Source: Microcystis aeruginosa W13-11
GTDB taxonomy: Bacteria > Cyanobacteriota > Cyanobacteriia > Cyanobacteriales > Microcystaceae
DNA: 64,000 bases
Direction of reading: 5' to 3'
NCBI GenBank assembly: GCA_009995705.1
Contig: JAADBR010000007.1
Coordinates: 1-64,000 of the forward strand
Shown here: positions 27,605 through 36,560 of the stretch, piece after piece
How the letters are laid out: each line of letters opens with the position of its first letter
How positions within the stretch are numbered: the first letter of the stretch is position 1
Notes under the pieces: model-generated
Told to the model about the DNA's origin: nothing
The model's input: the letters and a program-made list of their open reading frames with translations, nothing else
Database searches by the model: none
Translations under genes and position numbers: made by a program

Positions 27605-29182
27605 CTATTTCTTCACTCGCGACAATTGGCCTTGAGGATAGAAATAATCAAGATGAATATCGAATTGATCTAGGGCCAGTAATAACCGATTGGAAGGACG
27701 AAAAAGAAATAAGTTGACCTGGGGAATTTCTAGGACTTCTTTTAACTTATCGGTATCGGGGTTAGTGGTAGTCAGGAAGTATTGTACATCAGCATTAAGA
27801 CGATAATTAAGGGAAAGCAAATCACCTAAGTTAGTCCAGTCATTACCTTCGTCGCTAATAATAATGGCATTGGGGACCGCATTGATTTTTCTAGCAACTT
27901 CGCCATTCCAATAACTAGGAACTTTTGCCCAACTGGTTTCGGAAAGAGCATTATTAAAGTTCGATATTATACTAGCAGTTAACAAAAAAGTCAAGATAAT
28001 TTTACCTAAAATTTTACCTCGACTAAGCAATTGTGACAAGAAAAAAGCCACAGTTATATAGATAGTGGGAAAGGAGGCAATTAGATAACGGGTGACAGTT
28101 GATCTAGTGGTGGTCAAAATTAGATCGGGAATGACTAAAGCGAGGAAAGGTACTAGGGTTGAGGTAATCAGAAAAGTAAAAGCTATGGGGTTATTGTAGC
28201 GATAAACTCGCTGCAAAGCATAGATAATTAAGATTAAAAAAATTAGTCTATATATATAGGTGAAGATGTTATTAAAACCAAAATCGCTATCGCTAAATGG
28301 ACAGGTAAAAGTTAAGAGCCATAATTTACTGAACAATCCCCAATCAAGATAGTTAACGGCAGCCCAACTGGTGGAGCTAAAGGCCTTTTTAGAGTTAGTT
28401 AAAAAAACCTGTAACCAGGGTATGTATAAAATTATCATTGTTAACCCAGATAACAGGAAAAATATCAAGGTATTTTTTCGCTCTGGTTTCATAAGAAGAT
28501 ACCAAAGTATCAAAGCTGCCTGAGCAAATAAGTTGAGAATAAAAAAGAGATGGGTGTAGAGTCCGAGAGTATTAGAGAGAGTGTATAAGGACCAATTAAC
28601 AAGAGTTCTTTTTTTTAGGCATTTTAACAGCATTAATTGACTGATTATCGTTAACATAACTAAAAGACTATACTGACGGGATATTTGAGCAAATATTATA
28701 TCAACTGGAGATAGTGCTAATAAAATTACTGCTAGAATTGCCGTTAACTTTGATGTAAATAGTTCTAGGGATAGATAGTAAATCAATGGCAAAGAGAGAA
28801 GACTAAAAACAATCGCTAAACTGCGGGAAGAAACAGGAGAAAAACTGAATATTTTTTCCCAATAGCGAGAGATAATAAAGTATAAAGGTGGGTGTTGAGG
28901 ATCTTCTTTAGCGAGAGATTTAATTGTATCAAAAACATTACTTTCGGGTTTCAGTTGTTGAAATTTTCCTAATTCTGTGGTAGATAAAAGACGATTTTGA
29001 AAGATAGTATCAGCGATTTCCTTTGCTTGATAACCAGTGGTTCTAATGGTGGTGTAGGATTCATCATGCCAATAGACTTTTTTATCGATATTTGCCCAAC
29101 GAAAAACCACACCAAGAGTTAGGATAATTATCAAAAGTATTAAGAGCCAATTGGGGGTTTTATAATTAATATTTGCTTGCAT
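27605..29182 (-). CDS. GT39-type membrane glycosyltransferase
   Basis: 525 residues with about 10-11 membrane segments. Near the N-terminus is YWHDESYT (Asp40-Glu41), matching the acidic motif in the first loop of GT-C/GT39 (PMT/ArnT-like) enzymes that use polyprenyl-linked sugars. KEDPQHPPLYFI follows in the first extracytoplasmic loop, as in family members. The acceptor is unknown. Its start is one base from the dnaB stop, so it is probably transcribed with dnaB. Confidence 0.78.
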   Translation of the reverse strand: MQANINYKTPNWLLILLIIILTLGVVFRWANIDKKVYWHDESYTTIRTTGYQAKEIADTIFQNRLLSTTELGKFQQLKPESNVFDTIKSLAKEDPQHPPLYFIISRYWEKIFSFSPVSSRSLAIVFSLLSLPLIYYLSLELFTSKLTAILAVILLALSPVDIIFAQISRQYSLLVMLTIISQLMLLKCLKKRTLVNWSLYTLSNTLGLYTHLFFILNLFAQAALILWYLLMKPERKNTLIFFLLSGLTMIILYIPWLQVFLTNSKKAFSSTSWAAVNYLDWGLFSKLWLLTFTCPFSDSDFGFNNIFTYIYRLIFLILIIYALQRVYRYNNPIAFTFLITSTLVPFLALVIPDLILTTTRSTVTRYLIASFPTIYITVAFFLSQLLSRGKILGKIILTFLLTASIISNFNNALSETSWAKVPSYWNGEVARKINAVPNAIIISDEGNDWTNLGDLLSLNYRLNADVQYFLTTTNPDTDKLKEVLEIPQVNLFLFRPSNRLLLALDQFDIHLDYFYPQGQLSRVKK

Positions 29183-29183
29183 T

Positions 29184-30941
29184 TTAATAATTAGAGCGAC
29201 TTTGTTTAAGATTGAGAAACTTGGTAAATTCTGGTTGAAAAAGTAGCTTAATTGTGCCGGTGGGACCGTTACGGTGTTTAGTAATAATTACTTCAGCCAC
29301 ACCTCGATCGGGACTATCGGGGTTATAATATTCATCTCGGTATAACATCATAATTAAATCCGCATCCTGTTCAATACTATTATGGACGATGATATTATTG
29401 GCAATAAAGTTATGCAATTTATCTACTGTTAAATCATACACTTCTGTCTCTCCATCCGCTTGAATTGCCATAACTTCATCCCAATTAAAAGTTAGGTCTG
29501 AATTACTCAGAGAGCGAGGTAAAGCGATACAATTACCAATATTTAATTCATCTAATCTTTGCCAACCGTGGACAGTCAAAAATTTATGATTGGCTGTAGC
29601 TCTAATCGTGCGGTCTAAACGAGTTGTTAATCGAAAAACTGGCTTAAATCCTGTGGAAAAGACCTTAGTTACCAGTGCTTTTTCTAATTTCATTGTTTCC
29701 TCATTAAGAGCAAAAACCGTAAAATTAGAGCAATTCACTAACTCACAAATTGGTACTTTAGCAAGGGGATCAGCTAACTCAACTAAACTATCACCCGCTA
29801 AACATCCCGACTCGCGTAAATCGGACATCATCGGTCTTTTATTATTGCGAGATTCCACAGCGCGACTTAACTGAGAAAGAGCAATTACTGGAGCGTGAAT
29901 TTCTCTTGCTAAACCCTTAAGACTGCGGGTAATTTTGGAAATTTCCTGAACGCGATTATCACCTCCTCCTTCCATTAATTGCAGATAATCGATTAAAACT
30001 AATCCCATTTGTCCCTTTTTTTCTGCCTGTAAACGCCGCACTTGGGAACGCATTTGAATCACACTTAAATTGGCACTATCATCGATATATATGGGCAAAT
30101 TTAATAACTTTTCTAGTCCCACAATAACCTTATCTAAATCATTTTGTCCCAAACGGCCCGAGCGAATCCGATTACTTTCGATTCTAGCCTCATTCGATAA
30201 CAAACGTTGGGCTAATTGTTCCTTGGACATCTCCAAACTAAAGACAGCCACAGGTAAATTCTGTTGAGCGATATTATAGGCAATATTAAGAGCAAAAGAA
30301 GTTTTTCCCATGGAAGGCCTCCCCGCGATAATAACTAAATCTGAGGGTTGTAAACCACTGGTCATGGCATCGAGATCATAAAATTGAGTTTCAATACCGG
30401 GTAGAGTGGTCGTCTCCTGCATTTTCTCAATTTCGTTAAAAGTTTCCATTAAAGTATCCCCCAGAAAAATTAAACCCTCCTGGGGTCGTTTTTGGGTGAG
30501 ACGAAAAATCTTTTGTTCCGATTCATCGAAAACATTTTCTAATTCTAGTGTCGTATCTCTGGCTAACTCGATAATTTCTCCCCCCGTGGAAATTAACTGA
30601 CGACGCATATATTTATCCATCACTAATTCCCCATAGCGATCAATGTTGGCAGCCGAGACAGTGCGCTCAATTAATTGTAACAATCGCGGCATTCCCCCGA
30701 TTTCTTCCAGCAGATGATTATCCTGTAACCAACTGCTAACCGTCATTAAATCCGTCGGGTTTCCCTTCCCTTGTAAAGCAAGCGCCGCACGATAAATATC
30801 TTGATGGGTTTTCACATAGAAAGCTTCTGGAATTAAAAAATCACTGATTCTACCTAACGCTTTTGGATCTAGCAAAATGCCACCTAGGATAGATTCTTCC
30901 GCTTCAATATTTTGGAGGGGGAGGGATTGATCGCTAATCAT
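29184..30941 (-). CDS. dnaB: replicative DNA helicase DnaB with an intein
   Basis: 585 residues before splicing. The host DnaB (~443 residues) has the N-terminal primase-binding domain (SLPLQNIEAEESILGGILLD), Walker A GRPSMGKTSFAL, Walker B LVLIDYLQLM and the C-terminal LYRDEYYNP...KHRNGPTG. DnaB unwinds DNA ahead of the fork. An intein interrupts it after SDLRESG and the host resumes at SIEQDADLIMM; see the separate entry. I chose ATG 30941; a TTG two codons upstream (30947) would add only Met-Thr. Confidence 0.95.
   Translation of the reverse strand: MISDQSLPLQNIEAEESILGGILLDPKALGRISDFLIPEAFYVKTHQDIYRAALALQGKGNPTDLMTVSSWLQDNHLLEEIGGMPRLLQLIERTVSAANIDRYGELVMDKYMRRQLISTGGEIIELARDTTLELENVFDESEQKIFRLTQKRPQEGLIFLGDTLMETFNEIEKMQETTTLPGIETQFYDLDAMTSGLQPSDLVIIAGRPSMGKTSFALNIAYNIAQQNLPVAVFSLEMSKEQLAQRLLSNEARIESNRIRSGRLGQNDLDKVIVGLEKLLNLPIYIDDSANLSVIQMRSQVRRLQAEKKGQMGLVLIDYLQLMEGGGDNRVQEISKITRSLKGLAREIHAPVIALSQLSRAVESRNNKRPMMSDLRESGCLAGDSLVELADPLAKVPICELVNCSNFTVFALNEETMKLEKALVTKVFSTGFKPVFRLTTRLDRTIRATANHKFLTVHGWQRLDELNIGNCIALPRSLSNSDLTFNWDEVMAIQADGETEVYDLTVDKLHNFIANNIIVHNSIEQDADLIMMLYRDEYYNPDSPDRGVAEVIITKHRNGPTGTIKLLFQPEFTKFLNLKQSRSNY
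29379..29804 (-). other. natural mini-intein in DnaB (142 residues)
   Basis: Starts at Cys in CLAGDSLVELADP (block A). TANHKFLTVHGWQ is the block B TxxH region. It ends VYDLTVDKLHNFIANNIIVHN (blocks F and G) with Ser as the +1 extein residue, the same insertion point (RESG/SIEQDAD) known for the Synechocystis DnaB intein. All splicing residues are present. Length is 142 residues and no LAGLIDADG endonuclease is present, so it is splicing-competent in principle but not self-homing. The frame is intact, as required for an essential gene. Confidence 0.92.
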
Positions 30942-31054
30942 TGTCAATGCTGACTGTGCTTTATCATTAATATTGTATAGTCAGTTTCACCCTAATTAAA
31001 TACAAATGTTCAGGTTAATGATAGGATTCAGGATTCAGGAGATTATTTTTATTT

Positions 31055-31095
31055 ATTCTCCCCACACCCTACACCCCTACACCCTACACCCCTTT
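31055..31095. repeat. CACCCTACACCCCTA low-complexity tandem repeat
   Basis: CCCCACACCCTACACCCCTA and further CACCCTACACCCC units repeat just before cobM. It is pyrimidine-rich and low in complexity. It lies in the leader region of cobM, so it might affect transcription or slippage, but no function is shown. Confidence 0.5.
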
Positions 31096-31110
31096 TAAAC
31101 AGGATTTAGT

Positions 31111-31899
31111 ATGACTTTAATTGACTCCTCGGCGCTCTCCCCGGCCGTCTATTTTATTGGCGCCGGCCCCGGAGATCCAGAATTATTGACGGTAAAAGCC
31201 TATAAAATTCTCCAAAAAGCCGATGTTATCGTCTTTGCTGATTCCCTCGTCCCCAAACAGATTCTTGAGGACACTCCTAAAGATGCCGAGTTAATTCCCA
31301 CCAGTAGCATCACCCTAGAGGAAATTATCCCTTTAATGATCGATCGCGTGCGTCGGGGTTTAGCGGTGGTGCGACTGCAATCGGGGGATTTAAGTCTCTA
31401 TAGTGCCATCCAAGAACAAATTGAGCTTTTGACAGCAGCAGATATACCCTTTCAGCTAATCCCTGGAATTAGTGCCTTTCAAGGATTAGCGGCCAAATTG
31501 GCCCTAGAATTAACGATTCCGGAATTAGTCCAGACAATTATTCTAACCCGGGTGGAAGGAAAAGCCTCTCCCATGCCAGAAAGTGAAGAATTAGCCTCTT
31601 TAGCCGCTCATAAAGCCAGTTTATGCCTATATTTAGCCGCTCGTCATGTTGACAAAGCCCAGGAAAAACTCCTACAATACTACCAGCCAGAGCAACAGGT
31701 GGCCGTTTGTTTCCGTCTCGGTTGGCCCGACGAAAAAATCTGGGTTGTCCCCCTGTCAGAAATAGCCCAACTAACCCATCGGGAAGATTTAACTAGAACT
31801 ACCCTTTATCTCATTAGTCCCGCTTTAAACCAGATTACAGGAACTCGATCGCAACTTTATCACCCGCAACATTCCCATCTTTTCCGTCCTCATCCCTGA
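31111..31899 (+). CDS. cobM: precorrin-4 C(11)-methyltransferase
   Basis: 262-residue tetrapyrrole methyltransferase that methylates C-11 of precorrin-4 (or cobalt-precorrin-4) in cobalamin synthesis using SAM. Family motifs are FIGAGPGDPELLTVKAYKIL at the start, VRLQSGDLSLYS, and PGISAFQGLAAKL; these fit CobM/CbiF rather than the other methylases of the pathway. No cobalamin riboswitch could be recognised upstream. Confidence 0.9.
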   Translation: MTLIDSSALSPAVYFIGAGPGDPELLTVKAYKILQKADVIVFADSLVPKQILEDTPKDAELIPTSSITLEEIIPLMIDRVRRGLAVVRLQSGDLSLYSAIQEQIELLTAADIPFQLIPGISAFQGLAAKLALELTIPELVQTIILTRVEGKASPMPESEELASLAAHKASLCLYLAARHVDKAQEKLLQYYQPEQQVAVCFRLGWPDEKIWVVPLSEIAQLTHREDLTRTTLYLISPALNQITGTRSQLYHPQHSHLFRPHP

Positions 31900-32034
31900 G
31901 TATTTTCTGGGGAATCTATCGAAGGAAACACTAGGTTTCTACCTAAAGTTAGATTTAAAGAGCGGCGATTTTGTTTAGGATCGCAGTGGGAGGTAGGACA
32001 ATTTTAAAAACGTTTAAAATTTCTCTAACAATCC

Positions 32035-32193
32035 ATGCACGGCTGCCCGATTTGTTCGGGAATTACCCTTCGTCACCTTGTAGCTAGTCGTGCCTACTGG
32101 TATTGTTCTCACTGTCGTCAGGAGGTTCCTGACTTCCTTGATTGCTCCAGTCCTGTCAGGGTAGAGCGAGTTAGAGCGCAAAAAACAGTCTAG
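32035..32193 (+). CDS. small zinc-ribbon-like protein (52 aa)
   Basis: A short frame with two CxxC pairs: HGCPICSGI near the start and YWYCSHCRQEVP in the middle. This pattern of a small treble-clef or ribbon with Arg-His-rich spacer fits a conserved cyanobacterial small protein. Start ATG 32035, stop TAG 32191-32193. No strong Shine-Dalgarno is seen. It lies alone between cobM and the terminator at 32225. The remainder of the 31900-32264 gap shows nothing else. Confidence 0.6.
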   Translation: MHGCPICSGITLRHLVASRAYWYCSHCRQEVPDFLDCSSPVRVERVRAQKTV

Positions 32194-32224
32194 ATTTTTA
32201 AGTTGGTAGATGGCAATAATATCT

Positions 32225-32259
32225 GTGGGATGGGTTAATTTTTAACCCACCCCACTTTT
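32225..32259. terminator. bidirectional intrinsic terminator
   Basis: GTGGGATGGGTTAA and TTAACCCACCCCAC form a 14-bp stem with one mismatch and a 3-base loop, followed by TTTTC. It sits between the 3' end of the small plus-strand gene and the 3' end of minus-strand tspO, so it can serve both. Confidence 0.7.
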
Positions 32260-32264
32260 CCTGT

Positions 32265-32732
32265 CTAGACATCCCGAGGATTGAGATGACTCATTTCCCA
32301 AGTCACATAGGTACCAATCGGACTCCAGATCAGGTAAGGTAGGAGTAGGATACCCGCCCAAGAAGAAACAGGGAAAACCAAGAGCGCCAGAAGACAACCC
32401 AAGAAAAAACCCGTACCGCCGATAATCGTTCCCGCTTTGAGACTGCGTAGTTTACAGGTGACGGGAGTATAGGCAGTAATAGTCAATTCCACCAACAGAT
32501 AAAAAGCCATCAAAAACCAGCGATTAGCCGGTTGAGCTTCCCAGACTAAATAAGCAGAAATTGCGCCACAAATATAGATAATTGTCCAGATAAGAGGGAT
32601 TAATCTTTCAAAGGTTAACCAATCGGGACGACGCAAACGCGCAAACCAACGCACATCGCGAGAATTGAGTAATCCCCCAGCTAACGCTACCAAAAATCCC
32701 ACGACACCGATAAGCAACCAAGAAGGAATCAT
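32265..32732 (-). CDS. TspO/MBR-family protein
   Basis: 155-residue Trp-rich membrane protein with five hydrophobic segments. Visible are WFARLRRPDWLTFERLIPLI, LIWTIIYICGAISAYLVW and the C-terminal LLPYLIWSPIGTYVTWEM. TspO proteins bind tetrapyrroles and are implicated in stress signalling or tetrapyrrole breakdown. It lies 9 bases downstream of the SUI1/YciH gene. The neighbouring cobM is also a tetrapyrrole gene, though on the other strand. Confidence 0.85.
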   Translation of the reverse strand: MIPSWLLIGVVGFLVALAGGLLNSRDVRWFARLRRPDWLTFERLIPLIWTIIYICGAISAYLVWEAQPANRWFLMAFYLLVELTITAYTPVTCKLRSLKAGTIIGGTGFFLGCLLALLVFPVSSWAGILLLPYLIWSPIGTYVTWEMSHLNPRDV

Positions 32733-32741
32733 GATTTTTAG

Positions 32742-33083
32742 CTATCCTCCGCTAATTTTGGCTTTGTAACCCGATTCAATGAGAATTTGTAGTATTTTTT
32801 GGCGATGCTCTCCTTGGATCTCAATGGTATTTTCTTTAACTGTACCACCCGTTCCGCAAGCAGTTTTTAACTGTTTTAATAATTTCGTCAGAGTTTCGGT
32901 ATGGCATTGAAAACCTGTAACTATGGTAACGGTTTTTCCCGCACGACCAGAGCGGGAGGTTTGTACTCGCAAATTCTGCTGATTTGGGGGTAATTCGGGT
33001 ATGGAACGCTCAAAAGCTTGAGAATTACTTTGATCTCCAAATTCCTGATAGGCAATCCGGTTTTTTTCCTTAGATTTACTCAT
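32742..33083 (-). CDS. SUI1/eIF1-like translation factor (YciH type)
   Basis: 113 residues. The first ~45 are polar and poorly conserved. The SUI1 domain covers ~46-113: GKTVTIVTGFQCHTETLTKL, KTACGTGGTVKENTIEIQG and DHRQ-like HRQKILQILIESGYKAK. Bacterial SUI1 proteins resemble eIF1 and can influence start-codon fidelity in initiation. Co-oriented with tspO, 9 bases apart. Confidence 0.88.
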   Translation of the reverse strand: MSKSKEKNRIAYQEFGDQSNSQAFERSIPELPPNQQNLRVQTSRSGRAGKTVTIVTGFQCHTETLTKLLKQLKTACGTGGTVKENTIEIQGEHRQKILQILIESGYKAKISGG

Positions 33084-33118
33084 ACAGCAATTATCATAGT
33101 GGGTTTCGGGGTTTTTCA

Positions 33119-33165
33119 GTGAGGAGTAAACAGTAATCAGTGAACTGATAACTGATAACTGATTT
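33119..33165. repeat. iterated AACAGTAATCAGTGAACTGATAACTGA repeat
   Basis: Head-to-tail CAGT(A/T)ATCAGT, AACTGATAACTGA units between the SUI1-type gene and the photolyase stop. Same repeat family as at 3603, 34876 and 60035. Confidence 0.55.
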
Positions 33166-34678
33166 AAAGCTGACTACTGATAGCTCGTAATTGATTGGAC
33201 TGGTAGCGCATTTGAGCGAGTTCAGCTGCCGACATTCGATCGAGATGACCTAAAATCATATTAACTCGACCTTGGGATTTTAATTTTTCTCGATGTCGTG
33301 CCAAAAAATCCCAGTAAAGAAAGTTAAAAGGACAGGCTAAATCCCCGACTCGTTCATTTTTCTTATAGACACAACCCCGACAATAATCACTCATTTTATC
33401 AATATAGTTGGCCGAGGCGGCGTAGGGTTTGGAGGCGAGAATTCCCCCGTCGGCAAATTGTCCCATTCCCAGTACATTAGTCTGCATTACCCAATCGTAG
33501 GCATCGATAAAAACACTATGAAACCAGTTTTCAATCTCTTGGGGAGAGCAACCAAAAATTAAGGCAAAATTGCTCAAGATCATTAATCTTTGAATATGAT
33601 GAGCATAACCAGTATTTTCCACCTGTGATAATACTTGTTTGAGGCAATTCATCTCGGTTTGATTACTATCCCAAAAGAAAGCTGGTAAGGGTTGTTGATG
33701 CTCAAACCAATTATGATTAGCATAATCTTCTCCCAAATAATGATAAATCCCCTGCATATATTCGCGCCATCCCAACACCTGACGGATAAATCCTTCAATG
33801 CTATTTAGGGCTAAATTATCTTTTTTATAGGCAATTTCTGCCCCTTGAATCACTTCCAACGGCGTTAGTAATCCTAGATTAAGATAGGGGGATAATAGGG
33901 AATGCCAGAGGGTTTCTTCTCCCGTTATCATCGCATCTTGGTAGGAGCCAAAGTTGGGCAGACAATTAGTAATAAAATGCTCCAAGACTTGTAAAGCTTG
34001 TCTGCGGGTTACTGCCCAGGGAAAAGGTTTAATTTTTCCATATTTAGGAATATCTAAAGCTTCCACATCAGCGATAACTTGAAGGGTAATTTCATCAGGT
34101 TTAAACCAAAGAGGAGCAGCAGTTTTTAATCCATCTTTGGGCGGTTTGCGGTTTTGTTTATCAAAGTTCCATTGTCCTCCTATGGGTTGATTGTTCTCCA
34201 TTAAAATCTGCCATTTTTTGCGACTTTCTCGATAGAAGTCCTCTAGTAATAGTCTTTTACGAGATTTAGCCCAATTATTAAAATCTGTCCTTGTCCAGAG
34301 AAAGTGATTATTATCAATTAGGGTGATAGCACAGTGTAAATTGAGATTTTTAATTAATCTAATAAATGGCAAATCATTAGGCATCATAATCTGTAATTCC
34401 TTAATACCTAATCGCTTAATCCAAGCAGATAAAATCGGCTCAAAATCTTCAGTAACTTCGTAGGTGACAGACCATCCTAAAGTTTTTAATTCTTCAGCGA
34501 AATGACGCATCGCCGACCAGATTAAAACTAATTTTTGCTGATGATAGGGTCTTTGTCGAATATGATTGTGGGATTCAATTAAAATAACCGGTGTTTCCTG
34601 TGCATAGGCTTGACGATTGGCTAAGGCCGCTTGTCCTGTCCATAATTGATCACCTAAAATCCAAATACCAATGGTCAT
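33164..34678 (-). CDS. FeS-type bacterial cryptochrome/photolyase (DPRP family)
   Basis: 504-residue flavoprotein of the deoxyribodipyrimidine-photolyase-related group, whose studied members are (6-4) photolyases or cryptochromes with a 4Fe-4S cluster. The N-terminal antenna domain begins GIWILGDQLW. The FAD domain shows GWREYMQGIYHYLG, HIQRLMILSNFALIFG and GMGQFADGGILASKPY. The C-terminal cysteine set, CRGCVYK....GDLACPFN, fits the cluster ligands. The blue light-dependent repair role is by family. A small gene (34681-34839) is just upstream. Confidence 0.88.
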   Translation of the reverse strand: MTIGIWILGDQLWTGQAALANRQAYAQETPVILIESHNHIRQRPYHQQKLVLIWSAMRHFAEELKTLGWSVTYEVTEDFEPILSAWIKRLGIKELQIMMPNDLPFIRLIKNLNLHCAITLIDNNHFLWTRTDFNNWAKSRKRLLLEDFYRESRKKWQILMENNQPIGGQWNFDKQNRKPPKDGLKTAAPLWFKPDEITLQVIADVEALDIPKYGKIKPFPWAVTRRQALQVLEHFITNCLPNFGSYQDAMITGEETLWHSLLSPYLNLGLLTPLEVIQGAEIAYKKDNLALNSIEGFIRQVLGWREYMQGIYHYLGEDYANHNWFEHQQPLPAFFWDSNQTEMNCLKQVLSQVENTGYAHHIQRLMILSNFALIFGCSPQEIENWFHSVFIDAYDWVMQTNVLGMGQFADGGILASKPYAASANYIDKMSDYCRGCVYKKNERVGDLACPFNFLYWDFLARHREKLKSQGRVNMILGHLDRMSAAELAQMRYQSNQLRAISSQL

Positions 34679-34680
34679 AA

Positions 34681-34839
34681 TTATTTCATTGCCTCGACTA
34701 TTCCCCCGTATTTTTTAGCCATAATATCCGCCATTTCTCGAGCAGAAAATTTACTGGCTTTGTCGATGCTGGGGGTAAATGTCCCCGCAGGGGTTAAATA
34801 ATGGGTAAATACCCCGACTTTTTTGCTAATAATCCACAT
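34681..34839 (-). CDS. small protein (52 aa) upstream of the photolyase
   Basis: A frame reading MWIISKKVGVFTHYLTPAGT and ending MADIMAKKYGGIVEAMK. The stop is two bases from the photolyase start, so the two would be translationally linked. The composition is that of a real soluble protein (balanced charge, amphipathic C-terminal helix), with no low-complexity bias. No Shine-Dalgarno is evident at ATG 34839. I do not recognise the family. Confidence 0.5.
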   Translation of the reverse strand: MWIISKKVGVFTHYLTPAGTFTPSIDKASKFSAREMADIMAKKYGGIVEAMK

Positions 34840-34870
34840 ATTTCTTGAAGTCAAAAATCAAAAAGGGGAT

Positions 34871-34945
34871 GAGAAGTGGGGTGTGGGGAGTTTTCTCAGT
34901 GAACTTAAAACTTAAAACTCAAATCTGATAACTGATAACTGATTA
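34871..34945. repeat. dispersed GTGGGGAGTTTTCTCAGTGAAC repeat plus CTGATAACTGA units
   Basis: The GTGGGGAGTTTTCTCAGTGA block matches 16880-16905 and is followed by ACTTAAAACT copies and CTGATAACTGATAACTGA iterations. It directly abuts the stop codon of the next minus-strand gene. Confidence 0.55.
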
Positions 34946-36076
34946 GGTTTTTGTCCTGAGACTTTGGGCGCTTAGATAAAGTTGCGTCCATTCTTTGACC
35001 ACTTGTGTGCGTTTACAGTTTAATTCGCCGGCGATTTCCTCAAGGGTTTTACCCGCTTTTAAGCCATCGATAACGCTTTTACCCGTGGGAGAAAGGGCAG
35101 CATAGAAACTTTGCCATTGACTGAGAGTTAAGCCAAAATTATGCTCTTTCGGGCTGATTTGTAACCATTCACTGATTAATTCTCTCCCTTCCTTGAGGGC
35201 AAAAACCTTAATCGCATGATAGCCAACTTTTTCCCGGAGACGATAAATCCGTTGGATGGGAATATTCATCACCAAGGCGATCGCATCTTGGCTTTCGCCC
35301 CCTAGATAGAGGTTAAACCAAGTCACCGCCTCCCGACTAACATTTTCCTCTAGATACTTGGCAAAACTCTCTTGAACTTTTGCCCGTTGAATTTGCGCTT
35401 CTTGGGAAGTGCGTTGATCTTCGTAGGTAGCGATCGCGTTTTGGTCCAATAAACTTAAGCTAGTTTCCCCCTCATCGCCACTAATTTCATCCGAGAGAAT
35501 CCGGATTATTTCTTGCTGCGGCACATTAGTGATACCGCTCCTCGATTGACGACGGAGATAATTAACAAAACGATAGGCTAACAGGGGTTGATTGCGGATC
35601 GGACGCAGAGCGTATTCCTCCAGGGTGGCTAACAGCAGCTGATCGCGAGTAGCTTGATCGGTGGTACAACGAGCGATCCATGCTAACTGGGATTGCATAT
35701 AGCGATCGCTATTTAACATCTCCTGAATAACTTCCTGCAAGACATCGACCACCGCTTGCCGACGATCGCGACTTAGGGAAACCCAAGTGCGAATTTTTTG
35801 CCGGAGAGTGACACAAGCACCGAGACGATCGATCAGGTTACGATAGGCGCGGGTGGGACTAACCTTGAGATAGCGTTGCCGCAAAATTTGCCAAAGATAG
35901 ACTAATCCCCGTTTAGCAATTTCTAAATCTCTCTGGTCTAAATTTTCCCAACGTTGGCTATCTTCACCGAGTAACCAATTGATAATGGTATCCCGTTGGC
36001 GATCGGTTAAGGAGTCATCTGTTTGAGAGAGGATATCTTGCCATTGTTGCCTTAACTCGTCGATTATTGTCGTCAT
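34943..36076 (-). CDS. conserved cyanobacterial helix-turn-helix protein, possibly HetZ-related
   Basis: 377 residues, soluble and helical. Motifs are LGACVTLRQKIRTWVSLSRD, LRPIRNQPLLAYRFVNYLRR and two sigma-r4-like helical pairs (AIALVMNIPIQRIYRLREK and TLEEIAGELNCKRTQVVKEW). This matches my recollection of the 'HetZ-related protein 2' group, but I cannot confirm it. The organism does not form heterocysts, so the role would be a general one. ATG 36076 is preferred over the TTG at 36094. Confidence 0.55.
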   Translation of the reverse strand: MTTIIDELRQQWQDILSQTDDSLTDRQRDTIINWLLGEDSQRWENLDQRDLEIAKRGLVYLWQILRQRYLKVSPTRAYRNLIDRLGACVTLRQKIRTWVSLSRDRRQAVVDVLQEVIQEMLNSDRYMQSQLAWIARCTTDQATRDQLLLATLEEYALRPIRNQPLLAYRFVNYLRRQSRSGITNVPQQEIIRILSDEISGDEGETSLSLLDQNAIATYEDQRTSQEAQIQRAKVQESFAKYLEENVSREAVTWFNLYLGGESQDAIALVMNIPIQRIYRLREKVGYHAIKVFALKEGRELISEWLQISPKEHNFGLTLSQWQSFYAALSPTGKSVIDGLKAGKTLEEIAGELNCKRTQVVKEWTQLYLSAQSLRTKT

Positions 36077-36094
36077 CGAAAAATTGAGTTCCAA

Positions 36095-36560
36095 ACCCCG
36101 TCTTTTTAGGACGGCTTTAGTTTGAATATTAGCGCATTTACACGATATATGCTAAAACCTGAGCCATGGAGAAAGCCGATCGCACCGATTTTACCCAACA
36201 CCCGACTAGAACGAACTAATCAATTAAGTCTTTGGCCAGATAAGGATTTAGTCGATTTATGCCCCCCGATCAAACCATACCAAGTAACGAAGAGCCACCC
36301 TAAAGCAAGCCCTGCAAACCTCGAACTCGGCAATCTAACATCCGAAATGGGATTTCCTCCTTTGGCAACGTTTGGAACTGGATGTGAAGAATAGAATCCT
36401 CGGATTAGAGTACAATCATCGCATCGGCTCAAATCGGATCGAGGGAAAGTTCCGATGGTTTGAGTTTCGCCATCATGACAGTCTCTTTCAGCAGCCAACT
36501 GGCGAAGTTGCCTGAGAAATGTTCGGCGAGGAATCGGCAAGTGTTATATAAGAAGCGAAT
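36095..36560. other. gap with degraded coding traces
   Basis: No intact gene. On the plus strand a stretch around 36351-36507 reads as a plausible protein tail (WDFLLWQRLELD, then HRIGSNRIEGKFRWFEFRHH, TGEVA, stop) but lacks a start and is out of frame with sequence upstream. It may be a relic of a small nuclease-type gene. It is G+C and codon-poor compared with flanking genes. Confidence 0.3.

Noticed and set aside
36220..36540. 106-codon minus-strand frame in the gap before the island
   Set aside because: No recognisable motif, Ser/Arg/Gly-rich; the plus strand shows protein-like traces at the same place, so it is likely a shadow of a relic.
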